A DNA stretch of 64,000 bases from Bosea sp. ANAM02 (lineage in GTDB: Bacteria; Pseudomonadota; Alphaproteobacteria; Rhizobiales; Beijerinckiaceae), in NCBI RefSeq assembly GCF_011764485.1, contig NZ_AP022848.1, forward strand, positions 1,330,001 through 1,394,000. Direction: 5' to 3'. The notes beneath the pieces were generated by a model, which worked only from the letters and a program-made list of their open reading frames with translations, was not told where the DNA came from and did not search any database. Both the position numbers and the translations under genes were made by a program. Each line of letters opens with the position of its first letter. Within the stretch, counting starts at the first letter, position 1. Shown one piece after another: positions 7,059 through 14,757 of this stretch.

Positions 7059-7912
7059 GACGGGCGGCGGCCCCTCTTGGTCAGGTAGATGCGGGCGGCG
7101 TTGCCGCCGAAGATCGCGGCTCGATAAGGTTCTGTGAGGGTGGCCGTCAGGCGCTCGGCGGCGGCGAGCCACTGGTCGTAGGCAGCGGCGAGCGTGACGA
7201 CCGGCCAGTCGCTGCCCCAGAGCAGACGCTCCGGCCCGAAACAGGCGATGAGCTGGGCGACGGCCGGCGCCAGCACCGCCTCGCGCCAGCCGGGCCCGGC
7301 TTCGGTGACGAGGCCGGAGAGCTTGCAGGATGTGTTCGGCCGCGCGGCCAAGGCCGCGATGCCGCCGCGCCAGGCGGAGAGGTCGGCGCCGGTCAGGTCC
7401 GGCTTGGCGCCATGGTCGATGACGACGGGGAGTTCGGTCTCGCGCTCCACCAGCTTCAGGAGAGCGGGGATCTGCGGCGGCTTCACCAGCGCGTCGAAGA
7501 CCAGGCCGTGCTCTTTCAGGGCGGCGAAGGCGGGGGCAAGCGTCGGCTTCGCGAGCCAGTCGGGGTCCGGGATGTCCTGAACCATCGGCCTCAAGCCGAC
7601 GAGCAGCGGGTCGGCGGCGAGGGCTGCGATCCGGGCGGGGGCGTCGGGCGCCTGGAAATCCGCCCAGCCGACGACGCCGGCGACGAAGGGCGTGGCGGCC
7701 GCGATGGCGAGCAGGTGATGCGTCTCGGCCTCGGTCGGGGCGGCCTGGACGAGGATGGTCGAGGCGATGTGGTGCTGCGCCAGATGCGGGGCGAGGTCGG
7801 CGGGTTCGAAATCGCGATGGATCGGCTTCAGCGCGGGCGTCAGCCAGCCATAATCGCCGCGGGAGAGCCGCCAGAAATGCTGGTGGGAATCGATGCGGGG
7901 CGGGCTCGTCAC
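7052..7912 (-). CDS. Amidohydrolase-family lactonase (L-fuconolactonase type)
   Basis: A 286-residue TIM-barrel hydrolase of the COG3618 group, which opens sugar lactones such as L-fucono-1,5-lactone. The start PRIDSHQHFWRLSRGDYGWL carries the metal-binding HxH and the typical FW...YGWL of the group; later motifs are PVVIDHGAKPD and RLLWGSDWPVVTLA, with the metal-ligand Asp in GSDWP. I place the start at GTG 7912; an in-frame GTG at 7972 would add 20 unlikely residues. Coupled to the mutarotase gene, it suggests the non-phosphorylative route sugar to lactone to acid. The dehydrogenase and dehydratase of such a route are not in the window. Confidence 0.85.
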   Translation of the reverse strand: MTSPPRIDSHQHFWRLSRGDYGWLTPALKPIHRDFEPADLAPHLAQHHIASTILVQAAPTEAETHHLLAIAAATPFVAGVVGWADFQAPDAPARIAALAADPLLVGLRPMVQDIPDPDWLAKPTLAPAFAALKEHGLVFDALVKPPQIPALLKLVERETELPVVIDHGAKPDLTGADLSAWRGGIAALAARPNTSCKLSGLVTEAGPGWREAVLAPAVAQLIACFGPERLLWGSDWPVVTLAAAYDQWLAAAERLTATLTEPYRAAIFGGNAARIYLTKRGRRPSC

Positions 7913-7973
7913 AGGCGGCTCTCGCAGGGGATCCGGCGGCGGGGAGGCATGGCGTGGCGACACTATGTGCACG

Positions 7974-7986
7974 CCAACATGTTAGC
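7974..7986. promoter_or_regulatory. Candidate operator, AACATGTT palindrome
   Basis: A perfect 8-bp palindrome AACATGTT (7976-7983) in the divergent gap between the lactonase and ABC binding-protein genes. On the minus strand it reads CTAACATGTTGGC, sharing CTAACATGT with the site at 11381. The GntR/FCD regulator encoded at 12341 is the obvious candidate to bind it. Confidence 0.5.
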
Positions 7987-8115
7987 TTGCAACCGGGCCG
8001 AAAGGAGAATAGCGTCCAGCCCCGATCACGGATGCGACAGGGCGATCGCCGCCCGTCGCTCCGGCGACATCGCAGGCCCGGAACGGGCCGTCTTCAAGTC
8101 CTGGGGAGGACGCCG

Positions 8116-9453
8116 ATGACCGACAGCATTCTCAAGCCGACCCGCCGTATCCTGCTGGCCGGCGGCGCCGCCGCGATCGCCTCGCCCTTCGTGCTGCGCA
8201 AGGCGCAGGCGCAAGGGGCGTTCGACTGGAAGAAATTCTCCGGCCAGACGATCGACGTGCTGCTGGTCAAGAATCCGCGTTCCGACCTGATGCAGGCGGC
8301 GGAGAAGGAGTTCACCGAGCTCACCGGCATCAAGGTCTCGGCCGAGCAGGTGCCGGAGCAGCAGCAGCGCCAGAAGGCGGTGATCGAGTTCGCCTCGGGC
8401 AAGCCGAGCTTCGACGTCAGCGGCATCTCGCTGCATGTGCAGAAGCGCATGGCGGCCAAGGGCAAGTGGTTCGAGAATCTCGAGCCCTTCATCAAGAACC
8501 CGTCGCTGACGTCGCCGGATTTCGACTTCGCCGATTTCGGCGCCGGCTCGGTCGCCTATGCGCGGCAGGCCGACGGGGCGCTCGATACGATCCCCTTCTT
8601 CGTCGATTACTGGATGATCTATTATAACAAGGAGCTCTTCGACGCGAAGGGCGTGGCCTTTCCCAAGACGATGGACGAGATGTTCACCGTCGCGCAGAAG
8701 CTGCACGATCCCGCGAAAGGCGTCGCCGGCTTCGTCTCGCGCGGCCTGAAGAACGCGAACGTTCCGGTCTGGACTTCGCTGATGCTCGGGCAGGGCATGG
8801 AGACGGTTTCGACAGACGGCAAGCTGCAGACCGATACGCCGGAAGCGATCTGGGCCGCCGATCTCTATCGCAAGCTCAACAAGGAGACCGGCCCGGTCGG
8901 GCAGGTCGGCTTCAACTGGAACGAGTGTCAGACCACCTTCATGCAGGGGCGGGCCGCGATGTGGCTGGACGGCATCGGCTTCGCCACGCCGCTGGAGGAC
9001 CCGACCAAGTCGCGCATCGTCGGCAAGGTCGGCTATGGCGTGACGCCGCCGGGGCCGAAGGCGCATCACGCCGGCATGTTCGCAGACGGCATGGGCATCT
9101 CGCGCGGCTCCTCCAAGAAGGAGGCGGCCTGGCTCTATGTCCAGTTCATGACCAACAAGAAGAACCAGATCGCGATGCTGAAGGCTGGCGCGGGCGCGCC
9201 GGGCCGCTCCTCGGCCTATCTCGACACCGAGACGATCGCGCAGTCGAAATTCGGCAAGCAGTATTTCGACTGCCTGCTGGCCTCGGCCAAGATCGCGCGG
9301 GCCGGCCTGCCGCAGATCGTGCCGGTGACCGAGTTCCGCGACGTGTTCGGCGTGGCGCTGACCAATGCGATCGGCGGGGCGGATGTCGCGGCCGAGTTGA
9401 AGAAAGCGACCGAGACCTTCGCGCCGGTGCTCGCCAAGAGCGAGCAGGGCTGA
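8116..9453 (+). CDS. ABC sugar transporter, solute-binding protein (family 1)
   Basis: A 445-residue periplasmic binding protein that delivers a carbohydrate to the adjoining permeases. The start has an excellent site GGGGAGGA. The leader TRRILLAGGAAAIASPFVL contains a twin-arginine followed by a hydrophobic run and AQA cleavage site, so Tat export is likely. The mature part (VLLVKNPRSDLMQAAEKEF, FEELTG-like EFTELTGIKVSAEQVPEQQ, later FMQGRAAMWLDGIG) is the MalE/UgpB type 1 fold. It heads the operon; a family A palindrome directly follows it, before the permeases. The substrate is unknown; context suggests a deoxy sugar, sugar lactone or uronic compound. Confidence 0.92.
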   Translation: MTDSILKPTRRILLAGGAAAIASPFVLRKAQAQGAFDWKKFSGQTIDVLLVKNPRSDLMQAAEKEFTELTGIKVSAEQVPEQQQRQKAVIEFASGKPSFDVSGISLHVQKRMAAKGKWFENLEPFIKNPSLTSPDFDFADFGAGSVAYARQADGALDTIPFFVDYWMIYYNKELFDAKGVAFPKTMDEMFTVAQKLHDPAKGVAGFVSRGLKNANVPVWTSLMLGQGMETVSTDGKLQTDTPEAIWAADLYRKLNKETGPVGQVGFNWNECQTTFMQGRAAMWLDGIGFATPLEDPTKSRIVGKVGYGVTPPGPKAHHAGMFADGMGISRGSSKKEAAWLYVQFMTNKKNQIAMLKAGAGAPGRSSAYLDTETIAQSKFGKQYFDCLLASAKIARAGLPQIVPVTEFRDVFGVALTNAIGGADVAAELKKATETFAPVLAKSEQG

Positions 9454-9474
9454 TCCCGGCTCGGCGCGGGGGGC

Positions 9475-9564
9475 GTCATGGTCGGGCTTGTCCCGACCAT
9501 CCACGTCTTCACTGACTAAGGCCGTTTTCAAGACGTGGATGCTCGCCACGAGGGCGAGCATGAC
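9475..9564. repeat. Family A palindromic repeat (long form)
   Basis: It runs GTCATGGTCGGGCTTGTCC ... CCACGTCTTC ... AAGACGTGG ... GAGGGCGAGCATGAC, between binding-protein and permease genes of one operon. It can form a hairpin at the 3' end of the binding-protein message. Confidence 0.88.
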
Positions 9565-9590
9565 GATGGGTGCCCCGTGAAGCAGACCGC

Positions 9591-10520
9591 ATGACCAGTA
9601 CGTCCCTGCCAGCCGATCTTGCCAGTGCGGCGCCCGCCAGTCCCGCCTCGGCCTCGGCGGATTTCACGCCGCGCTACTGGCTGTTTTCGCTGCCGGCGGT
9701 GCTGGTGATCGCGGCCGTGATCGTCTTCCCCTGGCTGTTCACGCTCTACATGTCCGGCCAGGACTGGAAGATCGGCGGCGGCTCGGAATTCGTCGGGCTC
9801 GGCAATTTCGCTTCACTGATGAAGGACCAGCGCTTCATCGAGTCGATGGGACACACCGCCTATTTCACCATTCTGGCGGTGGTGCTGCCGATCGTGTTCG
9901 GGACGGCGGCGGCGCTGGTCTTCCATCGCGAATTCCCCTTCCGGGGCCTGCTGCGTACGATCTTCGTGATGCCGATGATGGCGACGCCGGTCGCGGTCGC
10001 GCTGGTCTGGACGATGATGTTTCATCCGCAGCTCGGCGTGCTGAACTACCTGCTCTCGCTGTTCGGCATCGGCCCGTCCGGCTGGGTCTACGAGCCATCG
10101 ACGGTGATCCCGACGCTGGTTCTCGTCGAGGTCTGGCACTGGACGCCGCTGGTCATGCTGATCGTGCTCGGCGGCCTCGCCGGGCTGCCGCGGGAACCTT
10201 ACGAATCCGCGCTGATCGACGGCGCCAATGACTGGCACATGTTCCGGCACATCACGCTGCCGCTGGTCTGGCCCTTCATCATGGTCGCGATCGTGATCCG
10301 CACCATCGATGCGCTGAAGGCCTTCGACACGATCTTCGTGATCACGCAGGGCGGGCCGGGCACGGCGTCGGAGACGCTGAACATCTTCCTCTATCTGCAG
10401 GCCTTCCAGTTCTACAAGATCGGCTATGCTTCGGCCGTCGTGGTGATCTTCTTCGTCATCATCATCATGCTCTCGCTGCTGCTGCTCTATGCCCGGCAGA
10501 AGTCGAAGTGGAACGCGTGA
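9591..10520 (+). CDS. ABC sugar transporter, permease (MalF/UgpA type)
   Basis: A 309-residue inner-membrane subunit. Six membrane segments are visible, starting FSLPAVLVIAAVIVFPWLF. The cytoplasmic EAA loop reads EPYESALIDGANDWHMFRHI, which docks to an ATPase. I use the ATG at 9591; the GTG at 9570 would only add PREADR. The stop overlaps the next gene (TGATG), so the two permeases are made in equal amounts. No ATPase gene follows, see findings. Confidence 0.93.
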   Translation: MTSTSLPADLASAAPASPASASADFTPRYWLFSLPAVLVIAAVIVFPWLFTLYMSGQDWKIGGGSEFVGLGNFASLMKDQRFIESMGHTAYFTILAVVLPIVFGTAAALVFHREFPFRGLLRTIFVMPMMATPVAVALVWTMMFHPQLGVLNYLLSLFGIGPSGWVYEPSTVIPTLVLVEVWHWTPLVMLIVLGGLAGLPREPYESALIDGANDWHMFRHITLPLVWPFIMVAIVIRTIDALKAFDTIFVITQGGPGTASETLNIFLYLQAFQFYKIGYASAVVVIFFVIIIMLSLLLLYARQKSKWNA

Positions 10521-11338
10521 TGAACCGCACGCTCAAGAAAGTCGGCTTCTGGGCCTCGGTCTTCGTGCTGGTCTCGCCGGCCGTGCTGATCTTCCTCTGG
10601 ATGATCTCGCTGTCGCTCAAGAACGAGCTCGACAACACCGCCTTCCCGCCGGTCTTCATTCCGAACCCGCCGACGCTGAAGAACTATGTCGACGTCTTCG
10701 CGCAGAACAATTTCGCGCTCTATCTCTGGAACTCGATCCTGGTCACCGGCGGCGCGGTCCTGCTCGGGCTGCTGGTCGGCGTGCCAGCCGGCTACGGCAT
10801 CGCGCGGGGCAAGGCGCATAAATTCGCGGTGCTGATCCTGGTGGCGCGGATGACGCCGGCGCTCTCCTACCTGATACCGCTCTTCCTGCTCTTCCAGATC
10901 ACAGGATTGGTCGGCTCCATCACGGCGCTGGTCATCACCCATCTCGTCATTACAATCCCGATCATCGTCTGGATCATGATCGGATATTTCGAGAACGTGC
11001 CGATGGAGCTGGAAGACGCTTCGCGGATCGACGGCGCCACGACCTGGCAGGCCTTCCGACACGTCGCGCTGCCGCTGGCGAAGCCCGGCATCGTGGTCGG
11101 TGGCATCCTCGCCTTCATCTTCTCCTGGAACAACTTCATCTTCTCGGTGGTGCTCGGCGGCAAGGCGAGCCGGACGCTGCCCTCGGCCGTCTACAACTCG
11201 CTGACCTTCGAGCAGATTTCCTGGGGGCCGCTCGCGGCGGCAGCTCTGCTGGTGACGCTGCCCGTGCTCCTCGTCACCGTCATCGCCCAGCGCCAGATCG
11301 TCGCCGGACTCTCCGCCGGAGGGCTCAAGGACGGCTAA
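10520..11338 (+). CDS. ABC sugar transporter, permease (MalG/UgpE type)
   Basis: The 272-residue second permease, pairing with the preceding one. The ATG at 10520 shares its A with the preceding TGA stop. Membrane segments begin with VGFWASVFVLVSPAVLIFLW and the EAA loop is ELEDASRIDGATTWQAFRHV, matching MalG-type subunits; the C-terminus ends QRQIVAGLSAGGLKDG, also typical. It closes the transporter part of the operon. Confidence 0.93.
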   Translation: MNRTLKKVGFWASVFVLVSPAVLIFLWMISLSLKNELDNTAFPPVFIPNPPTLKNYVDVFAQNNFALYLWNSILVTGGAVLLGLLVGVPAGYGIARGKAHKFAVLILVARMTPALSYLIPLFLLFQITGLVGSITALVITHLVITIPIIVWIMIGYFENVPMELEDASRIDGATTWQAFRHVALPLAKPGIVVGGILAFIFSWNNFIFSVVLGGKASRTLPSAVYNSLTFEQISWGPLAAAALLVTLPVLLVTVIAQRQIVAGLSAGGLKDG

Positions 11339-11380
11339 CCAAAGCATCACGGACCGCTTGCGGGCGGTTCCGTCCTCATA

Positions 11381-11393
11381 CTAACATGTCAGT
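11381..11393. promoter_or_regulatory. Candidate operator sharing CTAACATGT
   Basis: CTAACATGTCAGT lies 28-40 nt upstream of the aldolase ATG and shares nine bases with the minus-strand reading of the site at 7974-7986. It may be the second operator of the GntR/FCD regulator, controlling the aldolase-regulator transcript. Confidence 0.45.
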
Positions 11394-11420
11394 CAACGTT
11401 CAGCCCTGAAAGCTCATCCC

Positions 11421-12317
11421 ATGGCCTCCGACAAGACCCGCTTCGGCCTTTCCTGCGCGATCACCACCCCGATGCGGGAGGGCGGCGGCGTCGACCTGCC
11501 GCGCCTCGTCCATCACGCGCGCCATGTGCTGGCCGCGGGCTGCGATTCCGTAACGCTGTTCGGCACGACGGGCGAGGGCGCGGCGCTGGGCCTGCCGGCG
11601 CGCACCGCGATGATGGGCGCGCTGATCGGGGCGGGTGTCGACCCGACCCGGCAGATCTATGCCGGCATTGCCGCGGCCTCGATGCATGAGGCGGTCGAGC
11701 AGGCGCGTATCGCGCTCGATGCCGGGGCGAAGGGATTGCTGGTCGCGCCGCCCTTCTACTTCAAGGGCGTCAGCGACGAGGGGCTTTACGTGTGGTTCTC
11801 GCAGTTCTTCGAGAAGCTCGGCGCCTCCGCCCGCAATGTCGTGCTCTATCACATCCCCTCGGTGACGGCGGTCGATATCAGCGTCGGCCTGGTGCAGCGG
11901 CTCAAGACCGCGTTCCCCGGCCTCGTCATCGGCGTGAAGGATTCTTCGGGGAGCTATGCCAATACCGAAGCGCTGCTGAAGGCGCATGGCGAGCTCGCCA
12001 TTCTCGTCGGCGACGAGCGCCAGCTCGCCAAGGCGGTCCGTAACGGCGCGGAGGGCACGATCTGCGGCCTCGCCAACCTGGTGCCTGGCCTGTTGCGCCC
12101 GATGGTCTACGAGGGCAAGGACAGCCCGGTGGTGAATGCGCTGGTCGAGGAGATCTGCTCGCATCCGGTGCTGGCGGCGGTGAAGGCGCTGGTCGGCCAC
12201 CTCCACGGCGATGACGGCTATGGCGCGATGCGTCCGCCGCTGGAGGCGCTGGATGCGGCGACCCGCAAGCGGCTCTTCGCCGCCTTCGATTCGATCAGGC
12301 AGGCCAAGGCCGCCTGA
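11421..12317 (+). CDS. DapA-family (class I) aldolase/dehydratase
   Basis: A 298-residue TIM-barrel enzyme forming a Schiff base with a pyruvate-type substrate. Motifs: SVTLFGTTGEGAALG (GTTGEG loop), catalytic Tyr in VVLYHIPSVTAVD, and Schiff-base Lys in LVIGVKDSSGSYANT. It is unlikely to be the housekeeping lysine enzyme: it sits among transport and lactonase genes, and sugar catabolic loci use this family as 2-keto-3-deoxy-sugar-acid aldolases or dehydratases. It would then cleave the product of the lactonase branch to pyruvate and an aldehyde, but which acid is inference. The regulator gene follows after 23 nt. Confidence 0.87.
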   Translation: MASDKTRFGLSCAITTPMREGGGVDLPRLVHHARHVLAAGCDSVTLFGTTGEGAALGLPARTAMMGALIGAGVDPTRQIYAGIAAASMHEAVEQARIALDAGAKGLLVAPPFYFKGVSDEGLYVWFSQFFEKLGASARNVVLYHIPSVTAVDISVGLVQRLKTAFPGLVIGVKDSSGSYANTEALLKAHGELAILVGDERQLAKAVRNGAEGTICGLANLVPGLLRPMVYEGKDSPVVNALVEEICSHPVLAAVKALVGHLHGDDGYGAMRPPLEALDAATRKRLFAAFDSIRQAKAA

Positions 12318-12340
12318 GAAGGGCAACGGAAGGAGAGGCC

Positions 12341-13018
12341 GTGAACCAGCCGGAGCAGGAACCGCGCGAAGGCGAGCCGCTGAAGCTGAGGGAGCGCGCC
12401 TATGCCTCCTTCACCGAGCGATTGCTGGCGCGCGAGATCAAGCCCGGCCAGTTCGTGACCCAGCGCGAACTCGTCGCGATGACGGGATTTCCGCTCGGCG
12501 CCATCCGCGAGCTGGTGCCGCGCCTGGAGGCGGAGGGGCTGATCAAGACCGTGCCGCAGCGCGGCATGCAGGTCGCCCATGTCGACCTCAACCTGATCCG
12601 TAACGCCTTCCAATTCCGGCTCTTCCTGGAGAAGGAGGCGACGGCGCTCTATGCGCAGAACGCCACCGACGACGAGATCGCAGAGCAGCGCGCGCGGCAT
12701 GAGGCGATCGTCCGGCGGGCGGAGGCCGGTGGCGACAAGCGCCTGATCGAGGATGCCGAGGATATCGACCGGCTGATGCACGAGGCGATCATCGACCATC
12801 TCGACAACGAGATCGTCAGCCAGGCCTTTCGCGTGACCTGGCTGAAGATCAGGCTGATCCGGCAATACGAGACGCGCATCCACAACAGCATCATCATTCC
12901 CGTGATGCAGGACCATCTCGCCATCATCGCGGCGATCGAAACGCGCGACCCGGAGCGCGCGGCCGAGGCGATGGCGGCCCATATCGGCAATGCCCGCACC
13001 CGGGCGATGCAGTACTGA
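12341..13018 (+). CDS. GntR family regulator with FCD domain
   Basis: A 225-residue transcription factor. The N-terminal winged helix reads TERLLAREIKPGQFVTQREL, AMTGFPLGAIRELVPRLEAE and IKTVPQRGMQVAHV; the rest is an all-helical FCD domain (FQFRLFLEKEATALYAQ, MHEAIIDHLDNEIV, and the metal/ligand His in AMAAHIGNARTRA). The GTG start has AAGGAGAGG. FCD regulators usually repress sugar-acid catabolic genes until the ligand binds. Likely targets are the two CTAACATGT sites flanking the transporter genes. Confidence 0.92.
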   Translation: MNQPEQEPREGEPLKLRERAYASFTERLLAREIKPGQFVTQRELVAMTGFPLGAIRELVPRLEAEGLIKTVPQRGMQVAHVDLNLIRNAFQFRLFLEKEATALYAQNATDDEIAEQRARHEAIVRRAEAGGDKRLIEDAEDIDRLMHEAIIDHLDNEIVSQAFRVTWLKIRLIRQYETRIHNSIIIPVMQDHLAIIAAIETRDPERAAEAMAAHIGNARTRAMQY

Positions 13019-13086
13019 CGCCGAGGACCGCATAGGACAATCATGACGACGAGCCGGAAGACCGGCCGCAAGGGAGGATAACGACA

Positions 13087-14079
13087 ATGATCAAACTGAC
13101 GAAACGCAGCTTTCTCCGGGGTTCCACCGCGGCCGGTGCTGCGGTTTTCATGCCGGCGATCGCACGGGCACAGGCGACGGTGCTGCGCTGGGGAGAGATG
13201 CTGCCGGCGACGCATCCGCAGGTGCAGATGGTCGAGCGTATCGCCAAGCAGGTGAAGGAGAAGACCTCAGGCCGCGTCGATATCCAGTCCTTCCCGGCCG
13301 GTCAGCTCGGCTCGGGCAAGGACATGATGGAATCGGTCGCGTCGGGCGCGCTGACCATGACGACGGACGGCGCGGCGGCGCTGGGCTCCTTCCTGCCGCA
13401 GCTTTCGGTGGTGGAGGCGCCCTATCTCTGGCGCGACGCGGCCCATATGGCGAAGGTCGCCAAGGCGCCGGTCTTCACGCAGATGAACGCCGAGCTCGAG
13501 AAGAAGCGTGGCATGCGCATGGCGGCCGTGACCTATTACGGCAAGCGCCATCTCACCACCGGCTCCAAGCCGGTGAAGAGTGCGGCCGATGTCGCCGGGC
13601 TCAAGCTGCGCGTGCCGCCGGTCGACACCTTCCGCGCCATGGTCGAGGCCTGGGGCGCCAAGGCGACGCCGGTCAATTTCAACGAGCTCTATCTCGCGCT
13701 CAGCCAGGGCGCGGTCGACGGGCAGGAGAACCCGCTGCCGACGATCCACAGCGCCAAGCTGCAGGAGGTGCAGAAGCACCTGATCCTGACCGGCCACATC
13801 ATCACGCCGCGGCTCGTCATCGTGAACAGCGATTTCTGGAAGGGGCTGAAGGATGCCGATCGCGCCGTGCTCGAAGCCGCCATCGCCGACGGCGTCGCCT
13901 GGCAGGATGCGGAGCTGGCGAGCCAGGAAAGCAGCCTCGTCGCCACGCTGAAGACGGCGGGCATGAGCGTGACCGAGCCCGATCTGGAGAGCTTCTCCAA
14001 GCCCGTGCTGGCGAGCCTGCCGAAGCAGTTCGAGAGCAAATGGGGCAAGGGCACCTGGGACGCGCTCGCGGCGCTTTAG
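13087..14079 (+). CDS. TRAP transporter solute-binding protein (DctP type)
   Basis: A 330-residue periplasmic receptor for an organic acid or sugar acid. A Tat-like leader TKRSFLRGSTAAGAAVFM precedes an AQA cleavage site. Family marks: LRWGEMLPATHPQVQMVER, IQSFPAGQLGSGKDMMESV, and the substrate-binding region with the conserved Arg (GLKLRVPPVDTF) and ALSQGAVDGQENPLPTIH. GGGAGGATAACGACA precedes the ATG. Its membrane partners follow after a family A palindrome. Confidence 0.95.
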   Translation: MIKLTKRSFLRGSTAAGAAVFMPAIARAQATVLRWGEMLPATHPQVQMVERIAKQVKEKTSGRVDIQSFPAGQLGSGKDMMESVASGALTMTTDGAAALGSFLPQLSVVEAPYLWRDAAHMAKVAKAPVFTQMNAELEKKRGMRMAAVTYYGKRHLTTGSKPVKSAADVAGLKLRVPPVDTFRAMVEAWGAKATPVNFNELYLALSQGAVDGQENPLPTIHSAKLQEVQKHLILTGHIITPRLVIVNSDFWKGLKDADRAVLEAAIADGVAWQDAELASQESSLVATLKTAGMSVTEPDLESFSKPVLASLPKQFESKWGKGTWDALAAL

Positions 14080-14105
14080 GGCGCTGTCAGCGGCGGAACC
14101 TCTTC

Positions 14106-14196
14106 GTCATGGTCGGGCTCGTCCCGACCATCCACGTCTTCATTCCCGATGGGTTGCGTTCAAGACGTGGATGCTCGCCACAAGGGCGAGCACGAC
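14106..14196. repeat. Family A palindromic repeat (long form)
   Basis: GTCATGGTCGGGCTCGTCC ... GACGTGGATGCTCGCCACAA ... GCGAGCACGAC, between the TRAP binding-protein gene and its membrane subunits. Confidence 0.88.
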
Positions 14197-14259
14197 AGTA
14201 CGCGCTCAACACATATGGCTTCCGTTTCACCCGAGCTTCACGACAGGACTGGTCATCCG

Positions 14260-14757
14260 ATGAAATCCCTCGCCGCATTGGCCGACCGGCTGGTCTACTG
14301 GGCGGCGGTCGCCCTGCTGCTCACGCTGCTCGCCGTCGTGGTGCTCGGCGTGCTCTTCCGCCAGATCAACCAGCCGCTCGCCTGGTCGGACGAACTGGCG
14401 CAGTACCTCCTGGTCTGGACCGGCTTCGTCGGCTGGATCATCGCGGCGCGGCGGCGCGCGCATATCCGCATCATGGTCTTCGCCCAGCGCCTTCCACGTG
14501 CGGCGCAGGCGGTGCTGGAGATCGCGACGCAAGTTGCGGTGATCGTCTTCGCCGGGGTTCTGCTGCGCTACTCCTGGGCGCTGGTCGAGCGGAACTGGGA
14601 CGTCGAATCGATCGCGCTGCCGATCTCGTCGGCCGCGCTCTACATCGTCATGCCCTTCGCGGCGCTGGCGCTGATCCTGCAGGCGCTGGCCGAGATCGGC
14701 GACGTGCTGGCCGGGCGCAGGGTCGCGGTCGTCGAGCCGGGAGCGCAGGCGCTATGA
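14260..14757 (+). CDS. TRAP transporter small membrane subunit (DctQ type)
   Basis: A 165-residue protein with four hydrophobic segments (AALADRLVYWAAVALLLTLL, YLLVWTGFVGWIIAARRRAH, LEIATQVAVIVFAGVLL, ISSAALYIVMPFAALALIL), the standard DctQ layout including QPLAWSDELAQYLLVW. I choose the ATG at 14260; MASVSPE at 14215 is an alternative that would add 15 residues. Its stop overlaps the start of the large subunit (ATGA), so they are translationally coupled. Confidence 0.93.
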   Translation: MKSLAALADRLVYWAAVALLLTLLAVVVLGVLFRQINQPLAWSDELAQYLLVWTGFVGWIIAARRRAHIRIMVFAQRLPRAAQAVLEIATQVAVIVFAGVLLRYSWALVERNWDVESIALPISSAALYIVMPFAALALILQALAEIGDVLAGRRVAVVEPGAQAL

